Part shown: positions 1 through 7,600 of the stretch, piece by piece
Layout of the letters: the number at the start of each line of letters is the position of its first letter
How positions within the stretch are numbered: position 1 is the first letter of the stretch
Assembly (NCBI GenBank): GCA_937919795.1
Contig: CALFOA010000262.1
Location: 1 to 11,518 of the forward strand
Source of the DNA: an uncultured Neisseria sp.
Lineage (GTDB): Bacteria; Pseudomonadota; Gammaproteobacteria; Burkholderiales; Neisseriaceae
Direction: 5' to 3'
DNA: 11,518 bases
Program-made: the position numbers and the translations under genes
The notes under the pieces: generated by a model
What the model saw: the letters and a program-made list of their open reading frames with translations, nothing else
Databases searched by the model: none
What the model was told of the DNA's origin: nothing

Positions 1-258
1 TGGGATTATTTATCGGTGTTGAATACCGGCCACCCCGGCGGCCTGACTTCAGTCCATGCCAACGATGCGCGTTCGGTGCATTACCGTATTGCCCAACTCG
101 CAAAAGAATCGGCTACCGGTCAAAACATGGATTACGACTATGTATTGAACACGGTGCGCTCGACCATCGATGTCATCTGCTTTTTCGACAAAACCCGCCT
201 GACCGAGCTGTATTACGACCCGGTGGAAAAATTCTACGCCATGAGTGGTCGGTCATGA
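1..258 (+). CDS. virB11: VirB11-type secretion ATPase, C-terminal fragment (5' end outside window)
   Basis: The reading frame is open from base 1 and ends at TGA 256-258, giving the last 85 residues of the protein. The segment HPGGLTSVHANDA (residues 11-23 of the fragment) is the His-box region of VirB11/TrbB-family hexameric ATPases, which sit on the cytoplasmic face of type IV secretion channels and power pilus assembly and DNA transfer. The Walker A and B motifs must lie upstream of the window. The tail (STIDVICFFDK and following) fits the end of a VirB11 C-terminal domain. The stop overlaps the start of the nuclease gene in an ATGA arrangement, so the two are probably co-translated. The family call is firm; the choice between VirB11 and TrbB naming rests on the fragment only. 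Confidence 0.85.
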   Translation, partial: WDYLSVLNTGHPGGLTSVHANDARSVHYRIAQLAKESATGQNMDYDYVLNTVRSTIDVICFFDKTRLTELYYDPVEKFYAMSGRS

Positions 259-755
259 CCCGGCTGTTTGCTGCCGGGAAAGTGACCGCCTTGCTGCTTG
301 CCGCCGTCGGCGGGTTTATCGGCTGGCTGAAAAACGACTCACTCAGTGAGCGACCGTCGTTTAGCTGTGAAGTAGTCGGCATTGCTGACGGCGATACCTT
401 TTCCTGCCTGTCTGGTAAGAAAAGCACTACGGTGCGGCTTTACGGTATTGATGCACCCGAAAAGAAGCAGGCTTACGGCAAAGCAGCAAAGCAGTATCTG
501 TCTTCACGGATTTATCGAAAAACCGTCACCGTTACCTCTCACGGTCAAGACCGTTATGGCCGCACGCTTGGTCTGGTTATGGTTGACGGTCAAGCGGTAA
601 ATCGTGAAATGGTTGTCGCCGGTTACGCATGGGTATATCGGCAATACACGGATGACGCGGATTTGCTTCAGGCAGAAGAAACGGCCAGAGCCGCGAAAGC
701 CGGTTTATGGGCAGACCCTCACCCCATCAAACCGGCTGACTTCCGGCATCGGTAG
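255..755 (+). CDS. Thermonuclease (SNase)-family nuclease with N-terminal membrane anchor
   Basis: 166 residues. Residues 8-25 form a hydrophobic segment after two positive charges, with no obvious signal-peptidase site, so a membrane-anchored protein facing the periplasm is likely (inference). Residues 37-155 form an SNase fold: D45-G-D47-T, R61-L-Y-G-I-D-A-P-E69 and D99-R-Y-G-R103 match the calcium-binding and catalytic Asp/Arg/Glu/Arg set of staphylococcal nuclease, so it looks active. The conserved ending GLWADP is also present. Family members cut DNA and RNA; small SNase genes are common in conjugative elements, but their role is not settled. The ATG at 255 overlaps the virB11 stop and lacks a clear ribosome binding site, which points to translational coupling. 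Its GC content is like the transfer genes rather than the AT-rich cassette that follows. Confidence 0.88.
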   Translation: MTRLFAAGKVTALLLAAVGGFIGWLKNDSLSERPSFSCEVVGIADGDTFSCLSGKKSTTVRLYGIDAPEKKQAYGKAAKQYLSSRIYRKTVTVTSHGQDRYGRTLGLVMVDGQAVNREMVVAGYAWVYRQYTDDADLLQAEETARAAKAGLWADPHPIKPADFRHR

Positions 756-795
756 CCAGTCCCGTTTCGTATCATAATGGTTAAGCCTACGCCTG

Positions 796-807
796 TACCG
801 GACGGTA
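796..807. promoter_or_regulatory. Small dyad upstream of cassette promoter (possible operator)
   Basis: TACCG (796-800) and CGGTA (803-807) form a perfect 5-2-5 inverted repeat ending 7 bases before the -35 box at 815. Position and symmetry would suit a repressor or activator site for the two-gene cassette, but short dyads occur by chance and there is no second copy. Confidence 0.25.
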
Positions 808-814
808 TGCTGTT

Positions 815-843
815 TTGCCAGCTTGGGCGAAATAGAATACAAT
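815..843 (+). promoter_or_regulatory. Sigma-70-type promoter for the HEPN cassette
   Basis: TTGCCA (815-820) and TACAAT (838-843) each differ by one base from the -35 and -10 consensus and are separated by exactly 17 bases. Transcription would begin near 850, about 20 bases before the ATG at 870. This is the best promoter match I found in the window. It shows that the following two genes can be expressed independently of the secretion operon, and it rules against a translation start upstream of 850. Confidence 0.7.
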
Positions 844-869
844 TGTTTGAAATTAAAGAAAGGTTTGAA

Positions 870-1649
870 ATGGCTGTTGCCGCTACTATCGCTCCAAGCA
901 CATTGAATAGGCTTACTCGTGCTTTGGAGAAAGAGAAACCCTCCTATCTCGTGGTTTCCAGCTTGGAACGCGATGCACAGACGTTGCTTGGCACAGAAGA
1001 TGCCCCTTTGGGGTACGTTATCTTGGGTATGCTTGCTGCAATGGAAAACCGAAAGCAGGATTTTGATCAATACTTTGATCAAATTACTGCATCAGACCGT
1101 CTGGTTATGGGTGATATTTTTCGTTTAAGCGGCTTAAACCGGATGTCCTGTTTTGACGAAGCTAATGAGTACTTAAAGCAGATGCTGGTAAAGTCCGCAA
1201 ACATAGATGACCCGGAATTACTCAAACTGTTGGCTTACCACTCAATGCTTTATGGTTATATTGATGATGCCGGTGATGTGTTTGAGCGTCTTAAACGGCT
1301 TGGCTGTCTCGAACCTAATTATGAAGATGAATTGGAGCTGATTTACCTATTGCTGAAAGAAACGGGCGCTTCCCAGAATGGTCTGGTTTCGGCGATTTTG
1401 GCAGCCAAAAAACTGCTCTCGGCAAAAGGTTTACGGATTCCGACTTATTCTTTCGGGTATTCGATAGAATTTGATATTTTCATAGAGTTGAAAATGATCT
1501 GTTTTGCTGATGACCTTGACTTGCTTGCTGAAGCAGATGAAGCGCTGTCACATCTATTGGTTGAGATGGAAGAATCTACTGATAAAAATCTGGTCAATTT
1601 CAATATATCGTGTCGCCCTTACAATACCAGTTACGGAACAGGCTGTTAA
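870..1649 (+). CDS. Hypothetical alpha-helical (TPR-like) protein, partner of HEPN gene
   Basis: 259 residues from ATG 870, preceded by AAAGAAAGG a few bases upstream and by the promoter at 815-843. An in-frame ATG at 777 exists but lies upstream of that promoter and has no ribosome binding site. I do not recognise the family. The sequence is rich in Leu, Ala, Asp and Glu and reads as successive amphipathic helices; the stretch from about residue 100 to 155 (FDEANEYLKQML, AYHSMLYGYIDDAGDVFERL) resembles tetratricopeptide-type helical pairs. There is no signal peptide, membrane segment or nucleotide-binding loop, and no nucleotidyltransferase GS...D motif, so it is not the MNT antitoxin often paired with HEPN toxins. 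Only two bases separate its stop from the HEPN start. GC is clearly lower than in the flanking genes (18/60 in 1441-1500), suggesting separate acquisition. Confidence 0.75.
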   Translation: MAVAATIAPSTLNRLTRALEKEKPSYLVVSSLERDAQTLLGTEDAPLGYVILGMLAAMENRKQDFDQYFDQITASDRLVMGDIFRLSGLNRMSCFDEANEYLKQMLVKSANIDDPELLKLLAYHSMLYGYIDDAGDVFERLKRLGCLEPNYEDELELIYLLLKETGASQNGLVSAILAAKKLLSAKGLRIPTYSFGYSIEFDIFIELKMICFADDLDLLAEADEALSHLLVEMEESTDKNLVNFNISCRPYNTSYGTGC

Positions 1650-1651
1650 TT

Positions 1652-2023
1652 ATGATTGAACCGAAAGATTTTCTGGATAGCGCCCATGCCATGATTGGTC
1701 AGGACGAAATAGGTAATCGAAACGCCGTGAGTCGGATGTACTACGGTGTTTATCATACCGGCCTGCTCTATGCCCGTTCTTCTCTTGGTTTTAAATATCA
1801 AACCGGTTCCTCTCTCCATAAGCAGCTTATTGATTTTTTTAAAAATCAGAATCAAAAGAATTTGAAGGTTATCGGCAGACAGATGGAAAAGCTCAGAAAT
1901 GCAAGAAATGAAGCTGATTATACGCTTACCACTTACGTTTCGCCGGATGATGCCAGACTGGATTTAAGGCTGGCATTACAGACTGTGACACAAATTGAGC
2001 AAGCAAAAAAACAATCCATTTAA
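1652..2023 (+). CDS. HEPN-domain protein (UPF0332-like)
   Basis: 123 residues from ATG 1652, with GGAACAGG upstream; an in-frame GTG at 1610 would overlap the preceding gene and is less likely. The first half carries N24-A-V-S27-R28-M-Y30-Y31-G-V-Y-H35, matching the SRAYYAxFH-type helix of UPF0332/HEPN proteins. The second half carries L81-R82-N-A-R85-N-E-A-D89-Y90, the usual second motif in this subgroup. HEPN proteins are small four-helix bundles that act as RNases in toxin-antitoxin and defence systems or as nucleotide-binding partners. Here the His of the classic R-x4-6-H RNase motif is replaced by Asp-Tyr, as in many UPF0332 members, so RNase activity cannot be assumed. It follows the helical partner gene by two bases and is closed by a hairpin at 2041-2066. 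AT-rich like its partner. Confidence 0.8.
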   Translation: MIEPKDFLDSAHAMIGQDEIGNRNAVSRMYYGVYHTGLLYARSSLGFKYQTGSSLHKQLIDFFKNQNQKNLKVIGRQMEKLRNARNEADYTLTTYVSPDDARLDLRLALQTVTQIEQAKKQSI

Positions 2024-2040
2024 CCAATATCATCATTTAT

Positions 2041-2075
2041 GGCCGCCGGGTATATTCCTAGCGGCCTTATTTCTT
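2041..2075 (+). terminator. Terminator-like hairpin between HEPN gene and ssb
   Basis: GGCCGC (2041-2046) pairs with GCGGCC (2061-2066). Inside it GGG (2048-2050) can pair with TCC (2056-2058). A T-rich tract follows (2067-2079). It closes the HEPN cassette 17 bases after the stop and lies just before the ssb ribosome binding site AAAGGA (2088-2093). Confidence 0.6.
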
Positions 2076-2099
2076 TCTTAATACCTTAAAGGACGTAAT

Positions 2100-2498
2100 A
2101 TGCCATACATTAACAAGGTCGAAATCATGGGCAATCTGGCGAAAGACCCGGAACTGCGGTATATGCCTGACGGCACACCTACCACCAAAATCAGCGTCGC
2201 CGTCTCCGAAAAGTGGAATGACAAGCAAACGGGTGAGTTAAAAGAGCACGTCGAATGGATGACGGTGCTGCTCTACAAACGCCATGCCGAAGTCGTATGC
2301 CAGTACATGCGGAAAGGTGACTGTATTTTGGTATACGGCAAACTCAAGACGCGCCGCTTTAACGACAATACCGGTGCCGAACGAACGGTTACCGAAATCA
2401 TCGGCAACGAAATGCTGATGATTCATACTGCCGGTCATACTCAACGCCAAGCCACCAGCATACAAAGTCTGTCTGAAGGCATCTACGGCATGAGTTAA
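2100..2498 (+). CDS. ssb: Single-stranded DNA-binding protein (element-encoded)
   Basis: 132 residues with an SSB-type OB fold over residues 1-108: N12-L-A-K-D-P-E-L-R20 at the start, W39, and H50-V-E-W53, which correspond to the stacking tryptophans of E. coli SSB, then KGDCILVYGKLKTRRF. Such proteins coat the transferred strand in the donor or recipient. The protein is shorter than chromosomal SSB (about 175 residues): it lacks the long Gly/Pro/Gln linker and the acidic DDDIPF-like tip, ending instead in GIYGMS. ATG 2100 has a strong AAAGGA site 6 bases upstream. It has terminator-like hairpins on both sides (2041-2066 and 2523-2542), so it may be expressed partly alone. An uptake-like 12-mer overlaps its stop codon. 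Confidence 0.93.
   Translation: MPYINKVEIMGNLAKDPELRYMPDGTPTTKISVAVSEKWNDKQTGELKEHVEWMTVLLYKRHAEVVCQYMRKGDCILVYGKLKTRRFNDNTGAERTVTEIIGNEMLMIHTAGHTQRQATSIQSLSEGIYGMS
2466..2477 (+). repeat. Degenerate DNA-uptake-like 12-mer inside ssb
   Basis: AGTCTGTCTGAA lies within the last codons of ssb (SLSEG) and differs at one position from the intergenic copies AGCCTGTCTGAA. It may be a chance match or a drifting uptake sequence, 32 bases before a better copy. Confidence 0.3.
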
Positions 2499-2509
2499 GC
2501 CTGTCTGAA
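2498..2509 (+). repeat. DNA uptake sequence-like 12-mer
   Basis: AGCCTGTCTGAA begins on the last base of the ssb stop codon. The same 12-mer recurs as an inverted pair at 7657-7684. From memory it matches the TG-wadDUS dialect (TGCCTGTCTGAA) of N. wadsworthii/N. shayeganii except at the first base. It supports a Neisseriaceae origin and uptake by natural transformation. Confidence 0.65.
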
Positions 2510-2522
2510 ACCAATAGTGATT

Positions 2523-2547
2523 GCCCGCGCTTTGTCGCGGGCTTTTT
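2523..2547 (+). terminator. Rho-independent terminator before virD4
   Basis: GCCCGCG (2523-2529), loop CTTTGT, CGCGGGC (2536-2542), then TTTTT (2543-2547): a perfect 7-bp GC-only stem plus T tract. The virD4 ribosome binding site GGAG (2551-2554) starts three bases after the T tract, so virD4 message arriving from upstream must read through it. Confidence 0.85.
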
Positions 2548-2560
2548 GTTGGAGTTTTAT

Positions 2561-4597
2561 ATGAAAAAGTATTTGGTGATAGCGGTCTTTTTCTGCTTAC
2601 TGATGGTCGTTGCGACCGCTGGTGGGATGTACATCGGTTCGCTGATATTTAAACAATGGATGGGCTTGGCTTCCGAGCCGTCCATTACTATGCTCTATAC
2701 CTTTTGGCACTACTCTGACGGTCTGCCCAGCAAAATGATTTTTCCGTTAAAAGCCTCAACGACGGTTGCGGCTATTTTTCCGGTATTCGCTCTGGTGCTC
2801 TGTCTGGTGGGCTTTTTTTCCAAGCCGAAGCGGGAACTGCACGGGTCGGCGCGTTTTGCAAACGGAAGTGAAATCAAAAAAGCCGGTCTTCTGAAAAACG
2901 AGTTCGGTGAAAAAGATTCACCAGACTTGCTGCTTGGAAAGTACAAAGGGAAATATTTGCGCTGGTCGAATGACAGCTTCGTTTATTTGGCTGCCCGTAC
3001 CCGTGGCGGTAAAGGTGTCGGCTTTGTTATTCCCAATTGCCTGCACTACCGACACAGCATGGTGGTAAATGACGTTAAAAAGGAAAACTTTTTGGTCACG
3101 GCAGGCTTTCGGGCGGCACACGGACAAAAGGTATTCTTTTTCAATCCCAGCGGCACCATGCCGTATCACGACCGCGATCCCGGCGCACCGCTGATTAGCC
3201 ATCGCTGGAATGCGCTTACCTATGTACGCCGCAACCCTGTCTATACCTACAAAGACGCTTTATCCGTTGCCGCTACATTTTACCCGTTACCAGCCGAAGA
3301 CCGGGGTGCCGCAAAATTCTTCCAGCAAGAAGCTCAAAAGCTGTTTACTGGTCTTCTGCTTTACTTGATTGAAACCGAAGACGAGCGGGATTTAAGTTTG
3401 CCTGAAAACCGCACCACAATGGCAAATCTGTTCCGGCTGACGGCTCCCACCAACGGGAAAACGCTGCAAGAATGGATACGGGAAGAAATTGAATTGCGCG
3501 CGCTTAAGCCCGAGTCACAACTCAGCCGAAACTGCCAAACCTTGTTACTGGGTTTCGCAAACGGTAATAGCAAGACCGGTGGCGATATTCTGTCCACCAT
3601 GAGCGCACCGTTGGCGATTTTTTTGGATCCGGCAGTCGAAGCCGCGACCAGCGGTGATGACTTCTTCTTGGATAATGTGCGCCGTGAATTGACCACCATC
3701 TACCTCGGCATTTCACCGGAAGAGCTGAAGGTGTACGGAACCTTACTAAACCTGTTCTTTTCCCAACTCGCTGATGTCAATGTGAGACAGGGACTTCCAC
3801 AGGACAACCACGAGCTGAAATATCAATGCTTGTTGATGCTGGATGAATTTACCGCATTGGGGCGCATTCCGGCGATTGAAGAAGGTGTCGGCTACTTGGC
3901 CGGTTACGGTATCCGTCCAGCCATTGTTTTTCAGACACCGAGTCAAGTTGAGAAGGTGTACGGCAAAACCGGCAGACAGACGTTTTTCTCAAATTTTGCC
4001 TGCCGATTGGTTTTCTCCCCTCGCGAGCAGGAAGACGCTGAAGAATTGAGTAAGCTGATTGGATATGAGACGTATAAGGCGAAATCTACCTCACGCTCCA
4101 GAGGTAAAAGTAGTAGCAGTAGTAGTAACAGCGTGAGCGATCAAAAACGTGCTGTGATGAATCCCGACGAGTTGAAGATTATGCCGGACAGCGACTGCAT
4201 CATCAGCATGGCGGGAACGCGGCCTATTTATGCCGAAAAAATCATCTACCATTTGGATCCAATTTTAAGCAAACGCGCAAATTGGCCGGTGCCTCAAATT
4301 CCTGAACTAATCGTTCATACGAAAGCGACGCCAGCGGCGCAAACCATGAAGCCGGAATTTGTATCACCGGAAGATATGGCCAGCTTTGTTTGGACTGACG
4401 CGTCCAACGCAGAAGAGATTGCCCGCTCGATGCTGACGGCGATTATTCCGCCGGGCAGTTCGCCGGAATATGTTGCCCAGCTTGTGCCGGCCATTGTCAA
4501 AAACTGGGGTGATGGCAGCCTGCCCGTGATTGCTGAAATTCTGAAAGATTCATCAGGTATCACCGTCAATACCGACGCCATGAAGCAACCCGCGTGA
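2561..4597 (+). CDS. virD4: VirD4/TraG-family type IV coupling protein
   Basis: 678 residues from ATG 2561, with GGAG at 2551-2554; an in-frame TTG at 2546 lies in the terminator T tract and is unlikely. Two membrane segments (about residues 4-30 and 67-86) precede a cytoplasmic ATPase domain that begins with the family's HGSARFA. Walker A is R146-T-R-G-G-K151-G-V-G, with Ala where the first Gly usually stands. Walker B is L-L-M-L-D428-E429-F, followed by the family signature ALGRIPAIEEGVGYLAGYG. A Ser/Arg stretch at about 508-526 and RPIYAEKIIYH are also typical of TraG proteins. The hexamer docks the relaxase-DNA complex to the secretion channel at the inner membrane. The last roughly 100 residues are an extension I cannot assign. 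Tandem in-frame stops TGA TAA end the gene. Confidence 0.95.
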   Translation: MKKYLVIAVFFCLLMVVATAGGMYIGSLIFKQWMGLASEPSITMLYTFWHYSDGLPSKMIFPLKASTTVAAIFPVFALVLCLVGFFSKPKRELHGSARFANGSEIKKAGLLKNEFGEKDSPDLLLGKYKGKYLRWSNDSFVYLAARTRGGKGVGFVIPNCLHYRHSMVVNDVKKENFLVTAGFRAAHGQKVFFFNPSGTMPYHDRDPGAPLISHRWNALTYVRRNPVYTYKDALSVAATFYPLPAEDRGAAKFFQQEAQKLFTGLLLYLIETEDERDLSLPENRTTMANLFRLTAPTNGKTLQEWIREEIELRALKPESQLSRNCQTLLLGFANGNSKTGGDILSTMSAPLAIFLDPAVEAATSGDDFFLDNVRRELTTIYLGISPEELKVYGTLLNLFFSQLADVNVRQGLPQDNHELKYQCLLMLDEFTALGRIPAIEEGVGYLAGYGIRPAIVFQTPSQVEKVYGKTGRQTFFSNFACRLVFSPREQEDAEELSKLIGYETYKAKSTSRSRGKSSSSSSNSVSDQKRAVMNPDELKIMPDSDCIISMAGTRPIYAEKIIYHLDPILSKRANWPVPQIPELIVHTKATPAAQTMKPEFVSPEDMASFVWTDASNAEEIARSMLTAIIPPGSSPEYVAQLVPAIVKNWGDGSLPVIAEILKDSSGITVNTDAMKQPA

Positions 4598-4609
4598 TAA
4601 CGAAATCCA

Positions 4610-4637
4610 GACGGCCACCTATGGCCGTCATTTTTTT
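4610..4637 (+). terminator. Rho-independent terminator before the Toprim/PriCT-2 gene
   Basis: GACGGCC (4610-4616), loop ACCTAT, GGCCGTC (4623-4629), A, then seven T (4631-4637). The next gene's GGAG follows at 4638 with no gap. The arms resemble a decayed pair of meningococcal-type uptake sequences (CAGACGGCC on one side), which is suggestive only. Confidence 0.85.
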
Positions 4638-4648
4638 GGAGTATTGAA

Positions 4649-7600
4649 ATGAGTAACTATGACGACATCCAAAAAGCCCTTTCTTATATCGATCCGCATG
4701 ACCGCGATGTTTGGGTGAATACCGGCTATTCCATTAAACATGAGCTGGGTAACAACGGTTTTGATGTGTGGGATCAGTGGTCACAACAGGCCGACAACTA
4801 TAATTCCCGTTCTGCCCGCAATGTATGGAAGAGCATCAAAAACCCGACCCGCACAATCGCAACTCTGTTCCATGATGCGAAAAACAACGGCTACCGCCCC
4901 GATAAGCCCTACACCCCGCCGCCACCGGAAGAACAGGCGCGGATTAAGGCTGAACGAGAAGCGGCGCGGGTGGCTGAAGAAAAAGCTCAGGCCGAACGGC
5001 ACGAGCGGGTAAAAAATACCGCACAACGCATCTGGTCGTCGTCGGCTCCGGCGGATATGAACCATCCCTATCTTGCCGCCAAAGGCATAACCGACCCGGC
5101 CAGCATCGCCGGGTTGCGTCAAAACCATTATCAAGGCGACCACAATCTGCTGGTACCGGTGGTCTATGACCGCGAAATCGTGAATATGCAGTCCATCAAC
5201 CAAGACGGCGGTAAGCGGTTTTTATCCGGCGGTCAAGTTCACGGCGGTTTTGCTGTGGTCGGCGATGCCAGCAAGACCGATCAAGGCATCGTGATTGCTG
5301 AAGGTTATGCCACCGCCGCGAGCATTCATCAAGCGATAGGTAAGCCGGTGATTGTGGCATTTAATGCGGGCAACATGGTGGCGGTGTCGGAGCGTTTAGC
5401 CAAGAACCTGCCGAAAGACGTACCTGTCACTTTTGCCGTCGATAACGATGCGACGCAAACGGGCATGAAAAAGGCTTTACAAGCCGCATCCCATTTTGAA
5501 GGGCGCGCCCAAGTGATTGAGCCTGAGTTCACCATGAAGCAAATTCAGCAATATCAGCTGGAGAACGGCGTGGATGACCAAGGCCGCCCCAAGCTGCCCA
5601 GCGACTTTAACGACCTTCACCGGCTGGCGGGCATCGATGCGGTTCGCGAAACAATGGAAGCTGCGTTTCGACACCCGGAGCCGGATGCCAGCCCTGACGT
5701 CGCACCGGCGGCAGAACCAACGCTGGTATCTCCGCCGACCATCTCCGCACCGGCACCGCAGCCGGATCAAGATTGGGCACAGGTGATTGCAGAAGAAGCC
5801 CGCCTGTCGGGTACTGCTGTTCCTGCTGCTGAAGTTGCTCCATCTATGGCCACCGCTCCGGTGGCACCTGCTTTACAGGAAACTGATATGAACACCCAAA
5901 CCAAACCCGACGCGGTGGCCGCTGAAACGCCTGCTGCCACCGACAACAGCATCGAGTTTGCCGGTCGCCGCCAAACACAAACCCCTGAGCCCTATCAAGC
6001 GGTCGATCCCGAACATATTTACGGCAACGGTCGAGCTGCCGACTTCACGCCGGAACGCAAGCACTATGAAGCCGACTTCAAGCATTATGAAGTCTACGAC
6101 CCGACTACCAATATCCAGTATATGCGGCGTGACCCGAAGCAGATTCAGGCCGATTTGGATAAGGCCGGTGGCATCGGCGGCTATGACGGCGTGACCCATG
6201 ACGGCGAACGGGTAGCGTTTAATAAAACGGAAAACGGTTGGGAAGCACCGTTGCCGGGCAAAGCACCGGAGCCGCCCGCGCAGGAGAAAGCCTTAAACGA
6301 ACCCGAGCCGACTACCGACACAGGTAAAAAAGCGGTGACTGACCTCAATTACCGTATCCCGCCCGAAAGCATCGCCAGCCGTTATGTGGTGGCCGACGGC
6401 AAGTATCTCTCTGCCGCCAACATGACCACCGTTTTGTTTGTCGATAGCGGCAAAAAAATCAGCACTGCCAAAACCGACACCCAAACCATCAACGATATGT
6501 TGGAAGTGGCTAAAGAAAAAGGCTGGGACAGCATCAAGTTAAACGGCAGTAAAGAGTTTAAATCGCTGATGTATGTCGCCGCCGAAAGCCAGGGCATCCG
6601 CACCAGTGGCTACCGGCCAACCCCGGAAGATTTGGCGATGGTGCAACGCCTGAGCCAAGACCGTTCGCTAAACAGCATTGAAGCCTCGCCGGAACGCGCA
6701 CCCACCATTGCCACCGAACCCGAGAAAGTCGCTCCCGCCCCTTTTCCGGGTGACAAGCGGGCCCGGTCGCCTGACGCCCCCGCCTCGACCGTTGCCCCTG
6801 CCGCCGCAGCGGATATGGGCGAGCGGATTGTCGAACTGGGTAACGCGCCCTACCGTCACAACCCTGAAAACCAACCCAGCCCGTTTCTTGTGCTGGAGCG
6901 TGAAGGCAAAGAGCGCACGGTTTGGGGGGTAGATTTGCCCGATGCGATGGAGCGCAGCGGCGCGGAAGTGGGCGACCGTATCCGGCTGCATTCGTTGGGC
7001 AAACAGCCGGTGGAATTAGACGTGCCGGTGCGTAACGAAGCGGGCGAAGTGACCGGGATGGAAAAGAAAGAAGTCCACCGCAACCTGTTCAAAATGGAAG
7101 TGGTGGGTCACGAGCGCGGCGACCGCATCAACCGCGAGCAGACCACCCAACCGGATGTGGAAGCCATTTCTAAAGCCGAAAAAATGATGGCACAAAACCA
7201 TGTGCCCTCCAAAGCGGCTATCAATACTTCACCCGCTGCCGATACCCAATTGGGTGTGCCGCTGCAAGCGATTGGCTCAAATGAAATTCCTTCAGAAGTC
7301 ATTGTCAACGCCGGGCAGATGAAAACGGCCGCCTTGGATACCCGATTTATCTCTGCCAAAGGCCGCTACATGGATAAAGCGGCTAACCTATCCAAGCAGA
7401 ACAAAGAGCATCTGAAGTTTTACGAACGCAATGTAATGGATACCATTCGTGGCGTGAAAGGTGAAGCCCGTACTTTGGCTCTGACCAATTACTACGAGCA
7501 CACCGCCAAGATGATGTCCGGCACCAAACTGAAGCTGCCTAAGCCTGCGCAAGTGCCGAACCCCACCATTGTGCAAAATCCAAGCCGCCAAGCCGAGCGA

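Noticed and set aside
777..869. Longer N-terminus for the helical cassette protein from ATG 777
   Set aside because: The promoter at 815-843 lies inside this extension, ATG 777 has no ribosome binding site, and ATG 870 has a good one.
1610..1651. GTG start at 1610 for the HEPN gene, or a frameshift fusing the two cassette genes
   Set aside because: The HEPN fold begins naturally after ATG 1652, the overlap sequence adds no recognisable residues, and both genes have clean ends.
870..2023. Classic MNT-HepT toxin-antitoxin pair
   Set aside because: The first protein has no nucleotidyltransferase GS...DxD motif and the HEPN protein lacks the R-x4-6-H-x-Y motif.
4108..4130. Run of AGT/AGC triplets in virD4 as a phase-variable repeat
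   Set aside because: Triplet changes would stay in frame, and Ser-rich stretches at this place are usual in TraG/VirD4 proteins.
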